From assembly GCA_028277985.1 (NCBI GenBank), contig JANQFG010000159.1, positions 1 through 48,416 of the forward strand: a stretch of DNA of 48,416 bases. Reading direction: 5' to 3'. Both the position numbers and the translations under genes were made by a program. Position 1 is the first letter of the stretch; each line of letters starts with the position of its first letter. Below the pieces are notes generated by a model. That model made no database searches. It saw only the letters and a list, made by a program, of their open reading frames with translations, and was not told the DNA's origin. Shown one piece after another: positions 1-8,803 of this stretch. This stretch comes from a bacterium (lineage in GTDB: Bacteria; Desulfobacterota; DSWW01).

Positions 1-39
1 ACGGTCGAGGATTTCAAGGCTGCGGAATGGGAAGCCTGA
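1..39 (+). CDS. C-terminal end of an upstream gene (partial)
   Basis: The first frame stays open from the window edge and stops at TGA 37-39, giving the last twelve residues TVEDFKAAEWEA. A Shine-Dalgarno-bearing gene for a corrinoid protein starts 32 bases later on the same strand. Inference: this could be the tail of the partner methyltransferase of that corrinoid protein, since the two are usually adjacent. Twelve residues are too few to identify a family. Confidence 0.4.
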   Translation, partial: TVEDFKAAEWEA

Positions 40-71
40 TCCGATCCACCCACCGAGCAAAGGAGACGAAG

Positions 72-716
72 ATGTCTGCGAATCACTTGGAGCAACTGCG
101 GGAAGCGGTCGTCAAGATGAATGTGGATGAGGCGGAGGCGATCGCGAAGGAGGCGATGTCTGACGGCATCGCTGCCATGATCATGCTAAAGGAGGCGATG
201 ATTCCGGCCATGGAAGCCGTAGGTGAGCTCTTCGGGGAGGGCGAGTATTTCCTGCCCGAGATGCTCGGGGCCGTGGATGCCTACAACAAATGCTTCGCCC
301 TCCTAGAGCCTGATTTGAAGCAGGGCGAGTTCGAGCCAAAGGGCACGGTAATGCTAGGCACTGTTGAGAGCGACATCCACGACATCGGCAAAAAGATCCT
401 CGCTGCTCTCCTGCAAGGCAATGGCTTCGAGGTGATCGATCTCGGCACAAACGTGCCGTCCGAGACCTTTGTGAAAAAGGCGGAAGAGCATTCACCACAG
501 GTGATCGGCCTGTCCGCACTCCTGTCGACCACCATGTCGGAGATGAAGAAGGTGGTCGAGCTCTTCGAGGAGAGTGGCATTCGGGACCGGTTTCGTATTA
601 TTGTAGGCGGAGCACCCGTAACGCAGCAGTTCGCAGATTCCATCGGCGCCGACGGATATGGTGACGAAGCACAGACCGGCGTGGAGCTGGTGAGCCGGTT
701 CGTAGCCGCCCCTTGA
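72..716 (+). CDS. Corrinoid (B12-binding) methyltransferase protein, MtaC/MtbC/MttC type
   Basis: A 214-residue corrinoid protein that would carry a methyl group on cobalt between a substrate methyltransferase and a second acceptor enzyme. Residues 1-85 form the helical cap domain (B12-binding-2). Residues 90-214 are the Rossmann-like B12 domain, with the cobalt-ligand motif DIHDIG (His103), followed by the GLSALLSTTM and GGAPV segments that line the nucleotide tail. Length is normal for the family. I chose ATG 72 over an in-frame ATG at 27 because AAAGGAG at 59-65 precedes it and the domain begins there. It lies between the tail of an unknown gene and a TetR regulator plus transporter, suggesting an inducible demethylation module. 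The substrate cannot be told from the sequence. Confidence 0.9.
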   Translation: MSANHLEQLREAVVKMNVDEAEAIAKEAMSDGIAAMIMLKEAMIPAMEAVGELFGEGEYFLPEMLGAVDAYNKCFALLEPDLKQGEFEPKGTVMLGTVESDIHDIGKKILAALLQGNGFEVIDLGTNVPSETFVKKAEEHSPQVIGLSALLSTTMSEMKKVVELFEESGIRDRFRIIVGGAPVTQQFADSIGADGYGDEAQTGVELVSRFVAAP

Positions 717-764
717 CTCGGGCAAAGGGATCCGCGGCTCACCCGTCGCTCGAGAGAGAGAAGC

Positions 765-1433
765 ATGCCCTTGCGATCTACCGAGGATTCCGGCGTGCCG
801 CGCCGCCGGGCCCGATCAAAAGAAGCGAAAGAAGCGAAGCGGAAGCATCTGCTCCAGGCCGCGCTCCATCTCTTCACGAACAACGGTTTTCAGGGCACGA
901 CGATCGAGATGATCACCGATCATGCCGGTGAGAGCACGGGAACCTTCTATCTCTATTTCGAGAGCAAGGTGGACATCTACCGAAGCCTGACCAGGGAGGC
1001 GTACGACCTGCTGAACACAATGATGCAGGAAGCGGTCTCCTGGCCCGGCATGAACAGACTCGCAAGAATATCGGCTGCCGTTCACACGTACTACCGATTC
1101 TATCGCGAGCACCCCGGCTACTACAAAGTGATGAACCTGTTGCACATCGGGCAGCCGGACTTCATCACGGATTCGCTCAGGGTCGACGAGCTCAACAACA
1201 ACGCCGTCGAGCTGCTCACTTACCTGTCGAATATCATCCAGGAGGGCATCGACGAAGGAGAGCTGGCCCCTGTAAACGCGTGGGAAACAACCAACGCGCT
1301 CTGGGGCATGCTGGACGGCATCTTTCTCATCGAAATCAGAAACAACCTGGACATCGCGGGTGTACCTCTGGATGTCCTGATCAAACAGGCGCTAGACGTT
1401 CTGATCGAAGGGCTGGTGCGGCGGAATACGTAG
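765..1433 (+). CDS. TetR/AcrR family transcriptional regulator
   Basis: A 222-residue one-component repressor. The helix-turn-helix is at about residues 28-75 (AALHLFTNNGFQGTTIEMI, then GTFYLYFESKVDIY), the classical TetR_N pattern. The rest is the variable helical ligand-binding and dimerisation domain. The start is ATG 765 after a GAGAGAG stretch, 48 bases behind the corrinoid gene. The transporter follows 52 bases downstream on the same strand, so the three probably form one unit, with this protein sensing the transported or demethylated compound (inference). The ligand is unknown. Confidence 0.88.
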   Translation: MPLRSTEDSGVPRRRARSKEAKEAKRKHLLQAALHLFTNNGFQGTTIEMITDHAGESTGTFYLYFESKVDIYRSLTREAYDLLNTMMQEAVSWPGMNRLARISAAVHTYYRFYREHPGYYKVMNLLHIGQPDFITDSLRVDELNNNAVELLTYLSNIIQEGIDEGELAPVNAWETTNALWGMLDGIFLIEIRNNLDIAGVPLDVLIKQALDVLIEGLVRRNT

Positions 1434-1485
1434 CCGCCTACACCGAGCCCTTTCCACTTCGAACATCCATGGTTCAAGACAAACC

Positions 1486-2838
1486 ATGCGGCACGCATCC
1501 CAATCCGATTCGACGTCCGACAAGCCCCTGTCTCTGGCTCACATTCTTCTGTACAATCTGGCCGGTTTCTCGCTCAACGCGTACGACACCATACTCTACG
1601 CGTGGCTGATCTATTTCTTCGCCCCTCCAGTAGATTCGGGACGTCAGGGCTATATCACCATTGGTGCAGTGGGCGTGATTCTCGCCTTCGGTCGCATCCT
1701 CGATGCCGTTTCCGATCCACTGATCGGCTACTTGAGCGACCATACCCGGTCCCGCTGGGGCCGCAGGAAGCCCTACATCTTCGTCTCGACCCCCCTGCTC
1801 TTTCTCGCCTTCCTTGCGATCTGGTCTCCACCCGTGGATGGGATAAGTCTAATCAACTGCGTCTATCTTGCGGCCGTCCTGTTCGTCTATTACTGGGCTT
1901 ATACGGGTGTTCTCGTGCCCTGGTTCGCGGTGCTGCCCGAGATGAGCCCGGACAACGATCAGAGGGTGAAGACTGCCTCCGTAGGCGTCGCCATCGGCAT
2001 CATGGGCGCCCTGCTCGGCGGTGGTCTTTCCGGCCCCCTGTTCGAATACATGGGACCTGTCTCGATGGCGCTCCTGCTGGGCGGGGTCGGATTCGTCACG
2101 GGAGAGATTTCACTCCTCGGAATCAAGGAGAATAGGACGGCCGGGGATGTGCCTTCTGGGAGCGGTTTCGCCCGCACGCTGAAAGAGGTGTTTTCAGACC
2201 GGCAAGTGCTGTCTTTCTCCGTGATGATCCTCTTTGTGCAGCTCACCTATCAGCTCATGCTGATGAACGTTCCGTACATGACCACGCTCATTCTCGGCCG
2301 CAGGGAAGCGGATGCGTCCATCCTTGTGGGAGAGGTCATTATCCTCATGGCGCTGTCGGCGCCGCTCGCATTCTGGCTGTTGAGGAAATACAGGAAAAGA
2401 GCTGTATTCAGAGGAGTGATCATTGCGATGATCGCTGGTTTCGCCGCCAGCTTCTTCATCGGCACCACCGACGTCGTCCCCGTCTTCGCACAGGCCTTGG
2501 TGATCTTTCCCCTGGCAGCCATCCCCATGGGCGGCATGTTTGCGGCGTCCGTTTCCGTGATAGCCGATCTGACGGACTATGACGAGCTGAAGTACGGAAA
2601 GCGAAGGGAGGCAATCTACTATGGTATTTACGGAACCGTCCGAAAATCCGGCTGGGCCTTGTCCTCCCTGATACTGGCTGCCGTCTACGACGCCTTCGGC
2701 TACAGCGCAGAGAACCCTTTGGGTGTCCGTATCATATGGATCGTATGCGCCGCGTCCTGCCTCGTCGGCCTCATCGCCTTCATCCCCTTTAGATTGGGGG
2801 ACAGTCAGGCCGAAACCAGGGAGATCATGGATTTGTAG
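1486..2838 (+). CDS. GPH-family (MFS_2) cation symporter
   Basis: A 450-residue inner-membrane transporter with about twelve hydrophobic segments. The GPH (glycoside-pentoside-hexuronide:cation) signature is clear near residues 65-95: DAVSDPLIGYLSD followed by TRSRWGRRKPYI. A second conserved loop, DLTDYDELKYGKRREA, lies near residue 365. GPH proteins usually move sugars or related organic solutes with Na+ or H+; here the corrinoid/TetR neighbours suggest a methylated substrate (inference). The last fifteen codons lie inside a 39-base repeat duplicated just downstream, so the native C-terminus may have been altered. No good Shine-Dalgarno precedes ATG 1486, so the start is the least certain part. 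Confidence 0.88.
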   Translation: MRHASQSDSTSDKPLSLAHILLYNLAGFSLNAYDTILYAWLIYFFAPPVDSGRQGYITIGAVGVILAFGRILDAVSDPLIGYLSDHTRSRWGRRKPYIFVSTPLLFLAFLAIWSPPVDGISLINCVYLAAVLFVYYWAYTGVLVPWFAVLPEMSPDNDQRVKTASVGVAIGIMGALLGGGLSGPLFEYMGPVSMALLLGGVGFVTGEISLLGIKENRTAGDVPSGSGFARTLKEVFSDRQVLSFSVMILFVQLTYQLMLMNVPYMTTLILGRREADASILVGEVIILMALSAPLAFWLLRKYRKRAVFRGVIIAMIAGFAASFFIGTTDVVPVFAQALVIFPLAAIPMGGMFAASVSVIADLTDYDELKYGKRREAIYYGIYGTVRKSGWALSSLILAAVYDAFGYSAENPLGVRIIWIVCAASCLVGLIAFIPFRLGDSQAETREIMDL

Positions 2839-2886
2839 GTTGCTATCGATTCGGGGACAGTCAGGCCGAAACAAAGAAGATCACGG
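2792..2886 (+). repeat. Pair of 39-bp direct repeats overlapping the end of the transporter gene
   Basis: Copy 1 is at 2792-2830 and copy 2 at 2848-2886. They agree at 34 of 39 positions and share the run GGGGACAGTCAGGCCGAAAC. Copy 1 encodes the C-terminal end of the transporter; copy 2 lies just after its TAG stop. The GGGGACAG core is the same as in the palindromic repeats at 31434-31487 and 45940-46014, so this may be a member of a dispersed repeat family. Confidence 0.7.
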
Positions 2887-3023
2887 GGATGTGGCTTCCC
2901 GGCCGATTCGAACGAAAAAGTCCCCGTAATCCATACAAAAAGGTAAGGATTCTCCGGAAATCTTCCGAAAAAACAGATGGTAGGTGTTTCCCCTAGCATC
3001 GACATAGAACGGAGAGTTATTCT

Positions 3024-4046
3024 GTGCAGAACAGACTATCCCACGAGGAACTCGACGCCCGGGTAAAGGAACTGGAGGCGGAAGCCCTGAAGCAGCAAGG
3101 CCTCGAGGAGGCTCTCCACGAATTCGAGCAGAAGTGGCGGGCCTTGATGGAGGAGCAGACCGCCAAGCTGAAGAAGGAGATCCTCGAGCGCAGGCGAGCC
3201 GAGAAGAAGATCAGGGACTTGAAGGCGGAGTTGGCGAAAAGGGTGGAGGAAAGGACCGCTGACCTGGAAAAGGCGATCAAGGAGCATAGGAATCTGGACT
3301 CCATGAAGTACTCCTTCCTCTCCTCGGTCTCGCAGGAGTTTCGGGCACCCCTCACATCGATCCGATCTTTCTCGGAGATCCTCCTCGAGTACGAGGACGA
3401 GGATCCGGAGATGCAGCGCGAGTTTCTGCACATCATCAACACAGAGAGCGAGCGGCTCTCACGGCTCGTAAACGACCTGCTGGACCTCACCCAGATCGAG
3501 GCAGGCATGATGGTCTACCGGGATTCTGCAATGGAACTGGAGGAGGCGATCCGGGAGACCGCACGGATTCAGTTCCAGTCCCTCTGCCAGAAATCCCTTC
3601 GGCTGCTGCTGGACTTTCCCCCTGAGCTTCCGTACGTCATGGCGGATCGGGAACGGGTCAAGCAGGTGATCGCCAACCTTCTGCACAACGCGATCAGCTT
3701 TTCCCTGAACGGAGGCGAAATCAGCATCAGCGCGGAGGTGGCCGACAACAAGGACACCGGCGACCCCACCGAATGGATCCTGGTCGCCGTATCCGATCAG
3801 GGTCTGGGAATCGAGGAGAAGGACTTCGAGGTCATCTTCGAGAAGTACACCCCGGGTTCAGCGGACACGCTGGCAGAGAAGCCGAAGGGGGCGGGCCTCG
3901 GTCTGCCCATCTGCAAGGAAATCATCACCCATTACGGCGGCAACATCTGGGTGGAGAGCACGAAGAACGATGGCACCACGTTCTTCTTCACCCTTCCCAT
4001 AGCCGCCCCTTCCTTTCAGGAATCAACCGTCGAGGCGCATGTCTGA
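3024..4046 (+). CDS. Histidine-kinase-like protein with Gln in place of the phospho-acceptor His
   Basis: A 340-residue cytosolic protein. Residues 5-92 are a long charged coiled coil with no membrane segment. Residues 93-160 match a HisKA dimerisation helix pair, but the H-box reads SVSQEFRAPLTSI where SHELRTPLTSI is expected. Codon 104 is CAG (3333-3335), so the phosphorylated His is Gln. The HATPase_c part looks intact: N-box ANLLHNAISFS, G1 DQGLGI, G2 GAGLGLPI. Known: without this His an HK cannot autophosphorylate at the normal site. Inference: a pseudokinase, an allosteric partner of another HK, or a variant lineage. The start is GTG 3024 after GGAGAG. No response regulator is adjacent. 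Confidence 0.82.
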   Translation: MQNRLSHEELDARVKELEAEALKQQGLEEALHEFEQKWRALMEEQTAKLKKEILERRRAEKKIRDLKAELAKRVEERTADLEKAIKEHRNLDSMKYSFLSSVSQEFRAPLTSIRSFSEILLEYEDEDPEMQREFLHIINTESERLSRLVNDLLDLTQIEAGMMVYRDSAMELEEAIRETARIQFQSLCQKSLRLLLDFPPELPYVMADRERVKQVIANLLHNAISFSLNGGEISISAEVADNKDTGDPTEWILVAVSDQGLGIEEKDFEVIFEKYTPGSADTLAEKPKGAGLGLPICKEIITHYGGNIWVESTKNDGTTFFFTLPIAAPSFQESTVEAHV

Positions 4047-4066
4047 GAGCCGCTGTAGGCGGCTCT
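4046..4066. terminator. Hairpin between convergent genes
   Basis: AGAGCCGC at 4046-4053 pairs with GCGGCTCT at 4059-4066 around a 5-base loop. It sits exactly between the TGA of the kinase-like gene and the TAA of the minus-strand DUF4340 gene. There is no long T-run, so termination strength is uncertain, but its position fits a bidirectional terminator. Confidence 0.5.
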
Positions 4067-5076
4067 TACTCGGCAAGCAGGTCTTCCAGGTCTTTGAGGA
4101 TCGTCTCTGCCTGGGTCTTGGGAACCTTCACGACGATTTCGGTGTGCTCTGAACAGGCATAGTAGGTCGCCTCTTCCTTCTCGTCCTTCCCTTCCCCCCT
4201 GTACAGGGTCAGGAAGCCGATCTCCTTGGTCGGACCGAAAAAGGTGAGGCTCAGCTCCTGCGAGGAGCCGGGGGGAGCGACACAACCCTCGCCGTCGGCC
4301 GGCGAATCCATGAAGTCGGTAGGACGAAGGGTGGAAAGCCTGCGGACCCAATTGCGGTAGAGGACCTTCGCATCCTCGGGGGAACCGCTGTCCGCCCAAC
4401 CCTGCTCCTTTCCGTCTTCGGACGCGTGCCGCACGAGTTCCTTTTCTTTGTCACCCGCACGCAGCCGGATCCGGGCAACGTCTTTGGTCTTGAAGGCGTG
4501 GAGGGATCGTTCCATGAACCGGGTCTTGGAGCGTTTAAGATCCCGTAGGCCCTGCCCTGCCACAAGGTAGACTTCGCCCGTTAAGTCGTCGGCCGCATAT
4601 CTGTCCTTCGGCCCAAAGGTCGCATCCCCCAGCCGGAAAGTGCGTGGACCGGCGGATCGCTCGATGAGCAGGGTCTCGGCCGACTCGGTCAATCCGAACT
4701 CCTCTCGCTTCCCTTCCTCGAGCTTGCCCAGAGAGCGCAGCGCCTTCCAGGGGCAGAATTTGTCTATCGTGGCCTGCAGCCTGTCATTCGCTTTGAAGAT
4801 TTCACTCGTGGACGAGCCCTCTGCGGCCGGATCCTTGCCGGACCGGACAACCTCCACCCACCATGCCGACGCCCCGGAATAAGGGCTCTTCTTCTTCGAG
4901 ACGGTCACGGTCTGATCTTCGGCCGTATAGGTGATCCGGACGATGTCGCCCTTGCTGCAAGTGAGAAGCGGCACCTTTTCGCCGGGCTTCTTCGGCTTCT
5001 GCTCCCAGGTGAAGTAGGCAAGGGCAAGGCTTGCCAGAAGGATGATGAAATAGAGAAGAAGTGAAACGCGCTTCAT
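4066..5076 (-). CDS. DUF4340-type membrane-anchored protein of an ABC/GldG operon
   Basis: A 336-residue protein with one N-terminal membrane segment (residues 5-22, SLLLYFIILLASLALAYF). The rest is a soluble extracytoplasmic domain with charged strands of the DUF4340 type. The start ATG (5074-5076) overlaps the TGA of the upstream GldG-like gene (ATGA), showing translational coupling; a longer upstream in-frame reading is only a shadow of that gene. Proteins of this type are typically the last gene of ATPase-permease-GldG operons, as here. The biochemical role is unknown; the location suggests an accessory subunit of the envelope complex. Confidence 0.8.
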   Translation of the reverse strand: MKRVSLLLYFIILLASLALAYFTWEQKPKKPGEKVPLLTCSKGDIVRITYTAEDQTVTVSKKKSPYSGASAWWVEVVRSGKDPAAEGSSTSEIFKANDRLQATIDKFCPWKALRSLGKLEEGKREEFGLTESAETLLIERSAGPRTFRLGDATFGPKDRYAADDLTGEVYLVAGQGLRDLKRSKTRFMERSLHAFKTKDVARIRLRAGDKEKELVRHASEDGKEQGWADSGSPEDAKVLYRNWVRRLSTLRPTDFMDSPADGEGCVAPPGSSQELSLTFFGPTKEIGFLTLYRGEGKDEKEEATYYACSEHTEIVVKVPKTQAETILKDLEDLLAE

Positions 5077-7007
5077 CCCGTCTTGCCCCTTCTTGTCTGT
5101 CGCAGACGCATGTAGTTGTACAAGACCCCAAGGCCCAGGATCAACAGGGGCACGGCAAAGATCGTGGTGTAGAACCAGACCACGTCCTCTTCCTTTGTGT
5201 GCATGATCCGCACGTCCTCTTCCGCACCCACCGACCCGATCAGCGGCTCTTCCTCGAACAACCATTTCAGGCCGTCTTCGAAGAAGAAGTAGTTGCCCAG
5301 GTTCCCGATCACCTGGTCGGACAGGGCGTCTGCGTCGGCGAGCACGATCAGGCGCATCTCCTCCTCGGCCGCATCCTCGATCTCGAGCCCCTCCGCATTC
5401 TCTGCCGGCGCCGGGTCATCCCTCGAAACGGGGGCCGTAACCGCCGCGCCGAGGTTGTAGGTCTTCTTGTTTTCCGTGCCGTCCTGGTCCAGGTTCCGGT
5501 TCACGTCCGCCCAGGTCATGGGCATGCTGCGCAGGGTCATGACGATCCTGGCCTCAGGCTTCGGATCCTCGATCTTCTCGAGATGGCCCGCCCCGACGAG
5601 CACCACGGCGAGCCGGGAAGCATTCTGGCTCAGGGTCGTTACAGAAGGATGGGAAGAGGTCCGGTTCGTGAAGAGGTTGTACCGGTCCGCCTTCTTGTAG
5701 GAAGCCCGCATGAAGTATCGCTCGTTGGCGAGCGGGGTCGGTTGAAAGCGAAGACCGAACGCCTCGAGGAGCCCATGGAGGTTGGTCGAATGTTCCGGGT
5801 CCAGCACCATCCACATCCGCCCTCCCCCTTCCAGGTAGCGCCGGAGAGCATCCAGCTCTTCGGGCAGGAAATCTTCGGAAGGATCCACGATCAGGAGCAG
5901 GGCGGCATCCTCGGGCACGTCGGCGCCGAGGCCCTGCCCGACCCCCAGGGGTTTCACATCGAAATTCTGCTTCTTCAGGATCTTCTTCAGGCCCGTAACG
6001 GGGTGCCGGGACTCCTCGGTCCCCTTCCGTTCGTAAGGTCGCTCCCCGTGGCCGGTGGTGAGATAGGCGATCCGCTTCTCGGCCACGAGCTTGAGGAACT
6101 TGCTCTGGAACTCCTCGTCCACCTTGGCCAGCTTGCCTCGGGCCTCCCTAATCTCGGAACCGATGCGCACCACTTCCTTCTTGTCGCCGTACCGGTACAC
6201 CAGGTTGCCGTTCTTGCGGGCACCCAGCTCCTTGGCCAGTTTCGGCTCCATGACGTGATCGACGACACGGACCCGCAGCAGATCGGACCGGACGGAAAGG
6301 ACCTCGAAATACCCGGACAGCTCCTCGAGGACCTCGTTCGCCTCCGGATAGAACAAGAAGACTTCGAGCGGCTCGTTCAGGTTCTCCACGAGCCTCAGGG
6401 CGTCTTCGCTCGGACTGGCCGTCCTCTGAAAGGACATGTCCCATTTCCGGTTGTGTGCGTTGCCCACATAGTTGAGGAGAAACAGGCTGGCCATCAGCCA
6501 GGCCACCGCCAACCCGCTTCCGGCCGAAAAGGCCACTCGCCGGCGCTCGATCCGCGGGGCCCGGGACATCGACGCGGAGGAGATCTCCATGCAAAGGAGC
6601 GGAAGGACCGAGCTCAACCAGACGATGGGCCATGCGACCCGGAGCATGACCAGGTAACGGTCTACGGCCGGCCCGCTACCCACCCACGGAAGAAGTCTTT
6701 CTCGGACCGGCTCCAGGCCGATCGCATAGAGAACAAGGGACAGGACTCCCCCGAGGTAGCCCGCCAGGATCATCCCTTCCACGGACTTGCGATCACCCTG
6801 GCTTCGTGCCCAATTCACGACGCGGGCCAGCACGGCCCACAGGATACCGGCCGCTCCCAGGCCGTCCAGTGTGAGCCGGGCGCTCAGCGGAGCCCCGACC
6901 AGCCGCTCGCCCACGTAGACCAGGACCATGCCGATGAGAAAAGGCACGGTGCAGGCCATGGCCGGGATCCGGCGGCTCCCCTCGGTTTCGTTCCCTTCTA
7001 TCGCCAT
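5073..7007 (-). CDS. GldG-family auxiliary component of an ABC transporter
   Basis: A 644-residue protein. The N-terminal 170 residues hold several hydrophobic segments (for example MACTVPFLIGMVLVYVG and GMILAGYLGGVLSLVLYAIG). A further segment near residues 185-205 leads into a large extracytoplasmic GldG-like (IFT52/ABC_transp_aux) domain with the typical stretch LLLIVDPSEDFLPEELDALR. A single C-terminal helix (TTIFAVPLLILGLGVLYNYM) ends in a basic tail. GldG works with GldA and GldF in gliding bacteroidetes; outside that group the homologues are of unknown function, so gliding should not be assumed. The start overlaps the end of the permease gene by ten bases. Confidence 0.82.
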   Translation of the reverse strand: MAIEGNETEGSRRIPAMACTVPFLIGMVLVYVGERLVGAPLSARLTLDGLGAAGILWAVLARVVNWARSQGDRKSVEGMILAGYLGGVLSLVLYAIGLEPVRERLLPWVGSGPAVDRYLVMLRVAWPIVWLSSVLPLLCMEISSASMSRAPRIERRRVAFSAGSGLAVAWLMASLFLLNYVGNAHNRKWDMSFQRTASPSEDALRLVENLNEPLEVFLFYPEANEVLEELSGYFEVLSVRSDLLRVRVVDHVMEPKLAKELGARKNGNLVYRYGDKKEVVRIGSEIREARGKLAKVDEEFQSKFLKLVAEKRIAYLTTGHGERPYERKGTEESRHPVTGLKKILKKQNFDVKPLGVGQGLGADVPEDAALLLIVDPSEDFLPEELDALRRYLEGGGRMWMVLDPEHSTNLHGLLEAFGLRFQPTPLANERYFMRASYKKADRYNLFTNRTSSHPSVTTLSQNASRLAVVLVGAGHLEKIEDPKPEARIVMTLRSMPMTWADVNRNLDQDGTENKKTYNLGAAVTAPVSRDDPAPAENAEGLEIEDAAEEEMRLIVLADADALSDQVIGNLGNYFFFEDGLKWLFEEEPLIGSVGAEEDVRIMHTKEEDVVWFYTTIFAVPLLILGLGVLYNYMRLRQTRRGKTG

Positions 7008-7723
7008 CGCCGCGCCTCAATGACCTTGGTTGCGACCATGAGGAAGAACCAGGTCACCGAAAGATAATAGATCAGGTCTCGAGTATTGATCGTCCCTTTC
7101 ATGAAGGGAAAGAAATGCTTGTTGTGCAGCGCAAGATAGCTGAACATGGCGGACAGGGGCGGCTCGGTCACATTCGCCAGCAGCCAGAAGAGAAGAACGG
7201 AAATCAGAATGGCAGCAGAGATGATCGCCGCGATGATCTGGCTCTGGGCCAGCGCCGAGCCGAACATGCCGATCGCCAGCGCGGCCGAGCCGAGACACAG
7301 AAGCCCCAGATAGCCGGCAAAGATATGCCCCACCGAGACCTTGCCGTTCACAAAGATCAGAAGAGGCATGTACAGGGTGAGCAGGGTCAGAAGGCCAAGG
7401 AACAGAAAGGCGGAAAGAAACTTGCCGAGCACGACCTGAGAATCCTTCACCGGGGAGGTGGTGTAGAGGACCATCGTGCCCATCTGCCTCTCTTCGGCGA
7501 GCAGCCTCATGGTCAGGAAGATACTGGCGATCATGGTGGTGCCGCTCGAGAAATAGAAGAACTGACGCAGGACCTCGGCCGAGAGCTTGGAGCCGCCGCC
7601 CATGGCGTAGACATTGAAGAGCAATCCGTCCACGAGCAAAACGACCGCAAGGATGATGTATCCCATGTAGGACCGGAAGTAGGCCCCGAGTTCCCTCGAC
7701 ATGACGAGCCAGACGACTCTCAC
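6998..7723 (-). CDS. ABC-2 type permease (GldF-like)
   Basis: A 241-residue inner-membrane permease with six hydrophobic segments (first YMGYIILAVVLLVDGLLFNV; last near DLIYYLSVTWFFLMVA). It has the conserved cytosolic stretch RLLAEERQMGTMVLYTTSPV, typical of GldF/NosY-like ABC-2 permeases. The start is GTG 7721-7723, overlapping the ATPase stop (GTGA) by four bases; a longer reading upstream is only the shadow of the ATPase gene. It would form the membrane channel for the ATPase encoded just upstream. The exported substrate is unknown. Confidence 0.87.
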   Translation of the reverse strand: MRVVWLVMSRELGAYFRSYMGYIILAVVLLVDGLLFNVYAMGGGSKLSAEVLRQFFYFSSGTTMIASIFLTMRLLAEERQMGTMVLYTTSPVKDSQVVLGKFLSAFLFLGLLTLLTLYMPLLIFVNGKVSVGHIFAGYLGLLCLGSAALAIGMFGSALAQSQIIAAIISAAILISVLLFWLLANVTEPPLSAMFSYLALHNKHFFPFMKGTINTRDLIYYLSVTWFFLMVATKVIEARRWR

Positions 7724-8658
7724 GAAGGCTCCTCCTCTTTCAGCATGAGTCGGAGGAAGGTGTTCTCCAGGTCGAGGTCGGTCCGCGCCATTTCGAGCAG
7801 ACCCAGCCCGCGGCTTGAAAGCTTCAGGCTGATCGACTCCCGAACGTCCTCGGAAAGGCCCAGCACAAACCCGGGGCAGCCGTCCTCTTCCCTGACCCAC
7901 TCGATCTCTTCCACTTCCGGCACGTCCCGGAGGCATTCTTCGATCTCGGCCCGCGTGCCCCGGACCTGCATCCGAACCCGAATCTTTCGGGTGAACCGCT
8001 GGGCAAGCTCCTCCTCGGGGCCTTCGCCGATGATCCTCCCGTCCTGGATCATCAGGATTCGATCACAGATCTGGCTGATCTCGGGCAGAAGATGGCTGGA
8101 CAGGATCACGGTGTGGTTGCCGCGCAGGGAGCGGATGAGCTGACGCATCTCCACGATCTGCACCGGGTCGAGACCGGAGGCCGGCTCGTCGAGCAGGAGG
8201 AGCTGTGGCTCGTGAAGCAGGGCCATGGCGATGGCCACGCGCTGCCTGTATCCGAAAGAGAGATGGCCGATGATCTCGTCGCCTACGTGCGCGATCGCGG
8301 TCTGCTCCTCGATAGCGGGCAGGCGGTCCCGGACGCTCGCCCGGTCCATGCCCTTCAGCCGGCCGACAAATCTGAGATAGGGCCTCACTTTCATGTCACC
8401 GTAGAGCGGCGGGGTCTCGGGAAGGAAGCTCAGGTTCTTCTTGACCTCGTGAGGGTCCTGGAGGAGATCGACTCCGCCGACCGTGACCCGGCCGGCCGTA
8501 GGCAGGAGATTGCCGGCCAGGATACGAAGCAGCGTGGTCTTGCCGGACCCGTTCAGGCCCAGAAGCCCGATGATTTCACCCTGTTCGATCCGGAAGCTCA
8601 CCTGGTTCACGGCCCTCTTGTGGCCGTAATACTTGGTAAGCCCCTCCACCTCCAGCAT
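7720..8658 (-). CDS. ABC transporter ATP-binding protein (GldA-like)
   Basis: A 312-residue ATPase. The nucleotide-binding domain covers about residues 1-225: Walker A GLNGSGKTT (near 35), signature LSFGYRQRV, Walker B LLLLDEPASGLDP, and H-loop VILSSHLLPE. Residues 230-312 form the C-terminal extension common in GldA/CcmA-type ATPases of ABC-2 systems. It is the first gene of a four-gene operon with overlapping junctions throughout. A strong sigma70-type promoter lies 37 bases upstream of the ATG. Confidence 0.9.
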   Translation of the reverse strand: MLEVEGLTKYYGHKRAVNQVSFRIEQGEIIGLLGLNGSGKTTLLRILAGNLLPTAGRVTVGGVDLLQDPHEVKKNLSFLPETPPLYGDMKVRPYLRFVGRLKGMDRASVRDRLPAIEEQTAIAHVGDEIIGHLSFGYRQRVAIAMALLHEPQLLLLDEPASGLDPVQIVEMRQLIRSLRGNHTVILSSHLLPEISQICDRILMIQDGRIIGEGPEEELAQRFTRKIRVRMQVRGTRAEIEECLRDVPEVEEIEWVREEDGCPGFVLGLSEDVRESISLKLSSRGLGLLEMARTDLDLENTFLRLMLKEEEPS

Positions 8659-8694
8659 GGGAACTCCCCTGCTTGTCCAACGGATAGAAGCGAA

Positions 8695-8723
8695 ATGATA
8701 AAGTCACGCTTATTTGCTGTCAA
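8695..8723 (-). promoter_or_regulatory. Sigma70-type promoter of the ABC/GldG operon
   Basis: On the minus strand TTGACA (8718-8723) is followed after exactly 17 bases by TATCAT (8695-8700). The predicted transcription start is about 25-30 bases before the ATPase ATG at 8658. This is among the best promoter matches in the window. Confidence 0.7.
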
Positions 8724-8803
8724 GGCTGCGCGTATCGGGCCGCGAGCCGACCGGAAACGGAGAGTTCACGGGTAGCGATCCGGTTTCCCGCAGCCGAATG
8801 GGC

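Noticed and set aside
27..716. Longer start (ATG 27) for the corrinoid protein
   Set aside because: The extra 15 residues overlap the end of the preceding gene and the ribosome site; ATG 72 has AAAGGAG at good spacing.
5061..7067. 668-codon open frame on the plus strand opposite the GldG-like gene
   Set aside because: It lacks family motifs and a ribosome site, and mirrors the codon structure of the real gene; a GC-driven shadow. The same holds for long frames at 15038-16945, 9956-11686, 39750-41900, 42442-44025 and 36884-38305.
4066..8658. Gliding-motility machinery
   Set aside because: GldA/F/G-like components alone occur in many non-gliding bacteria and no other gliding genes are present.
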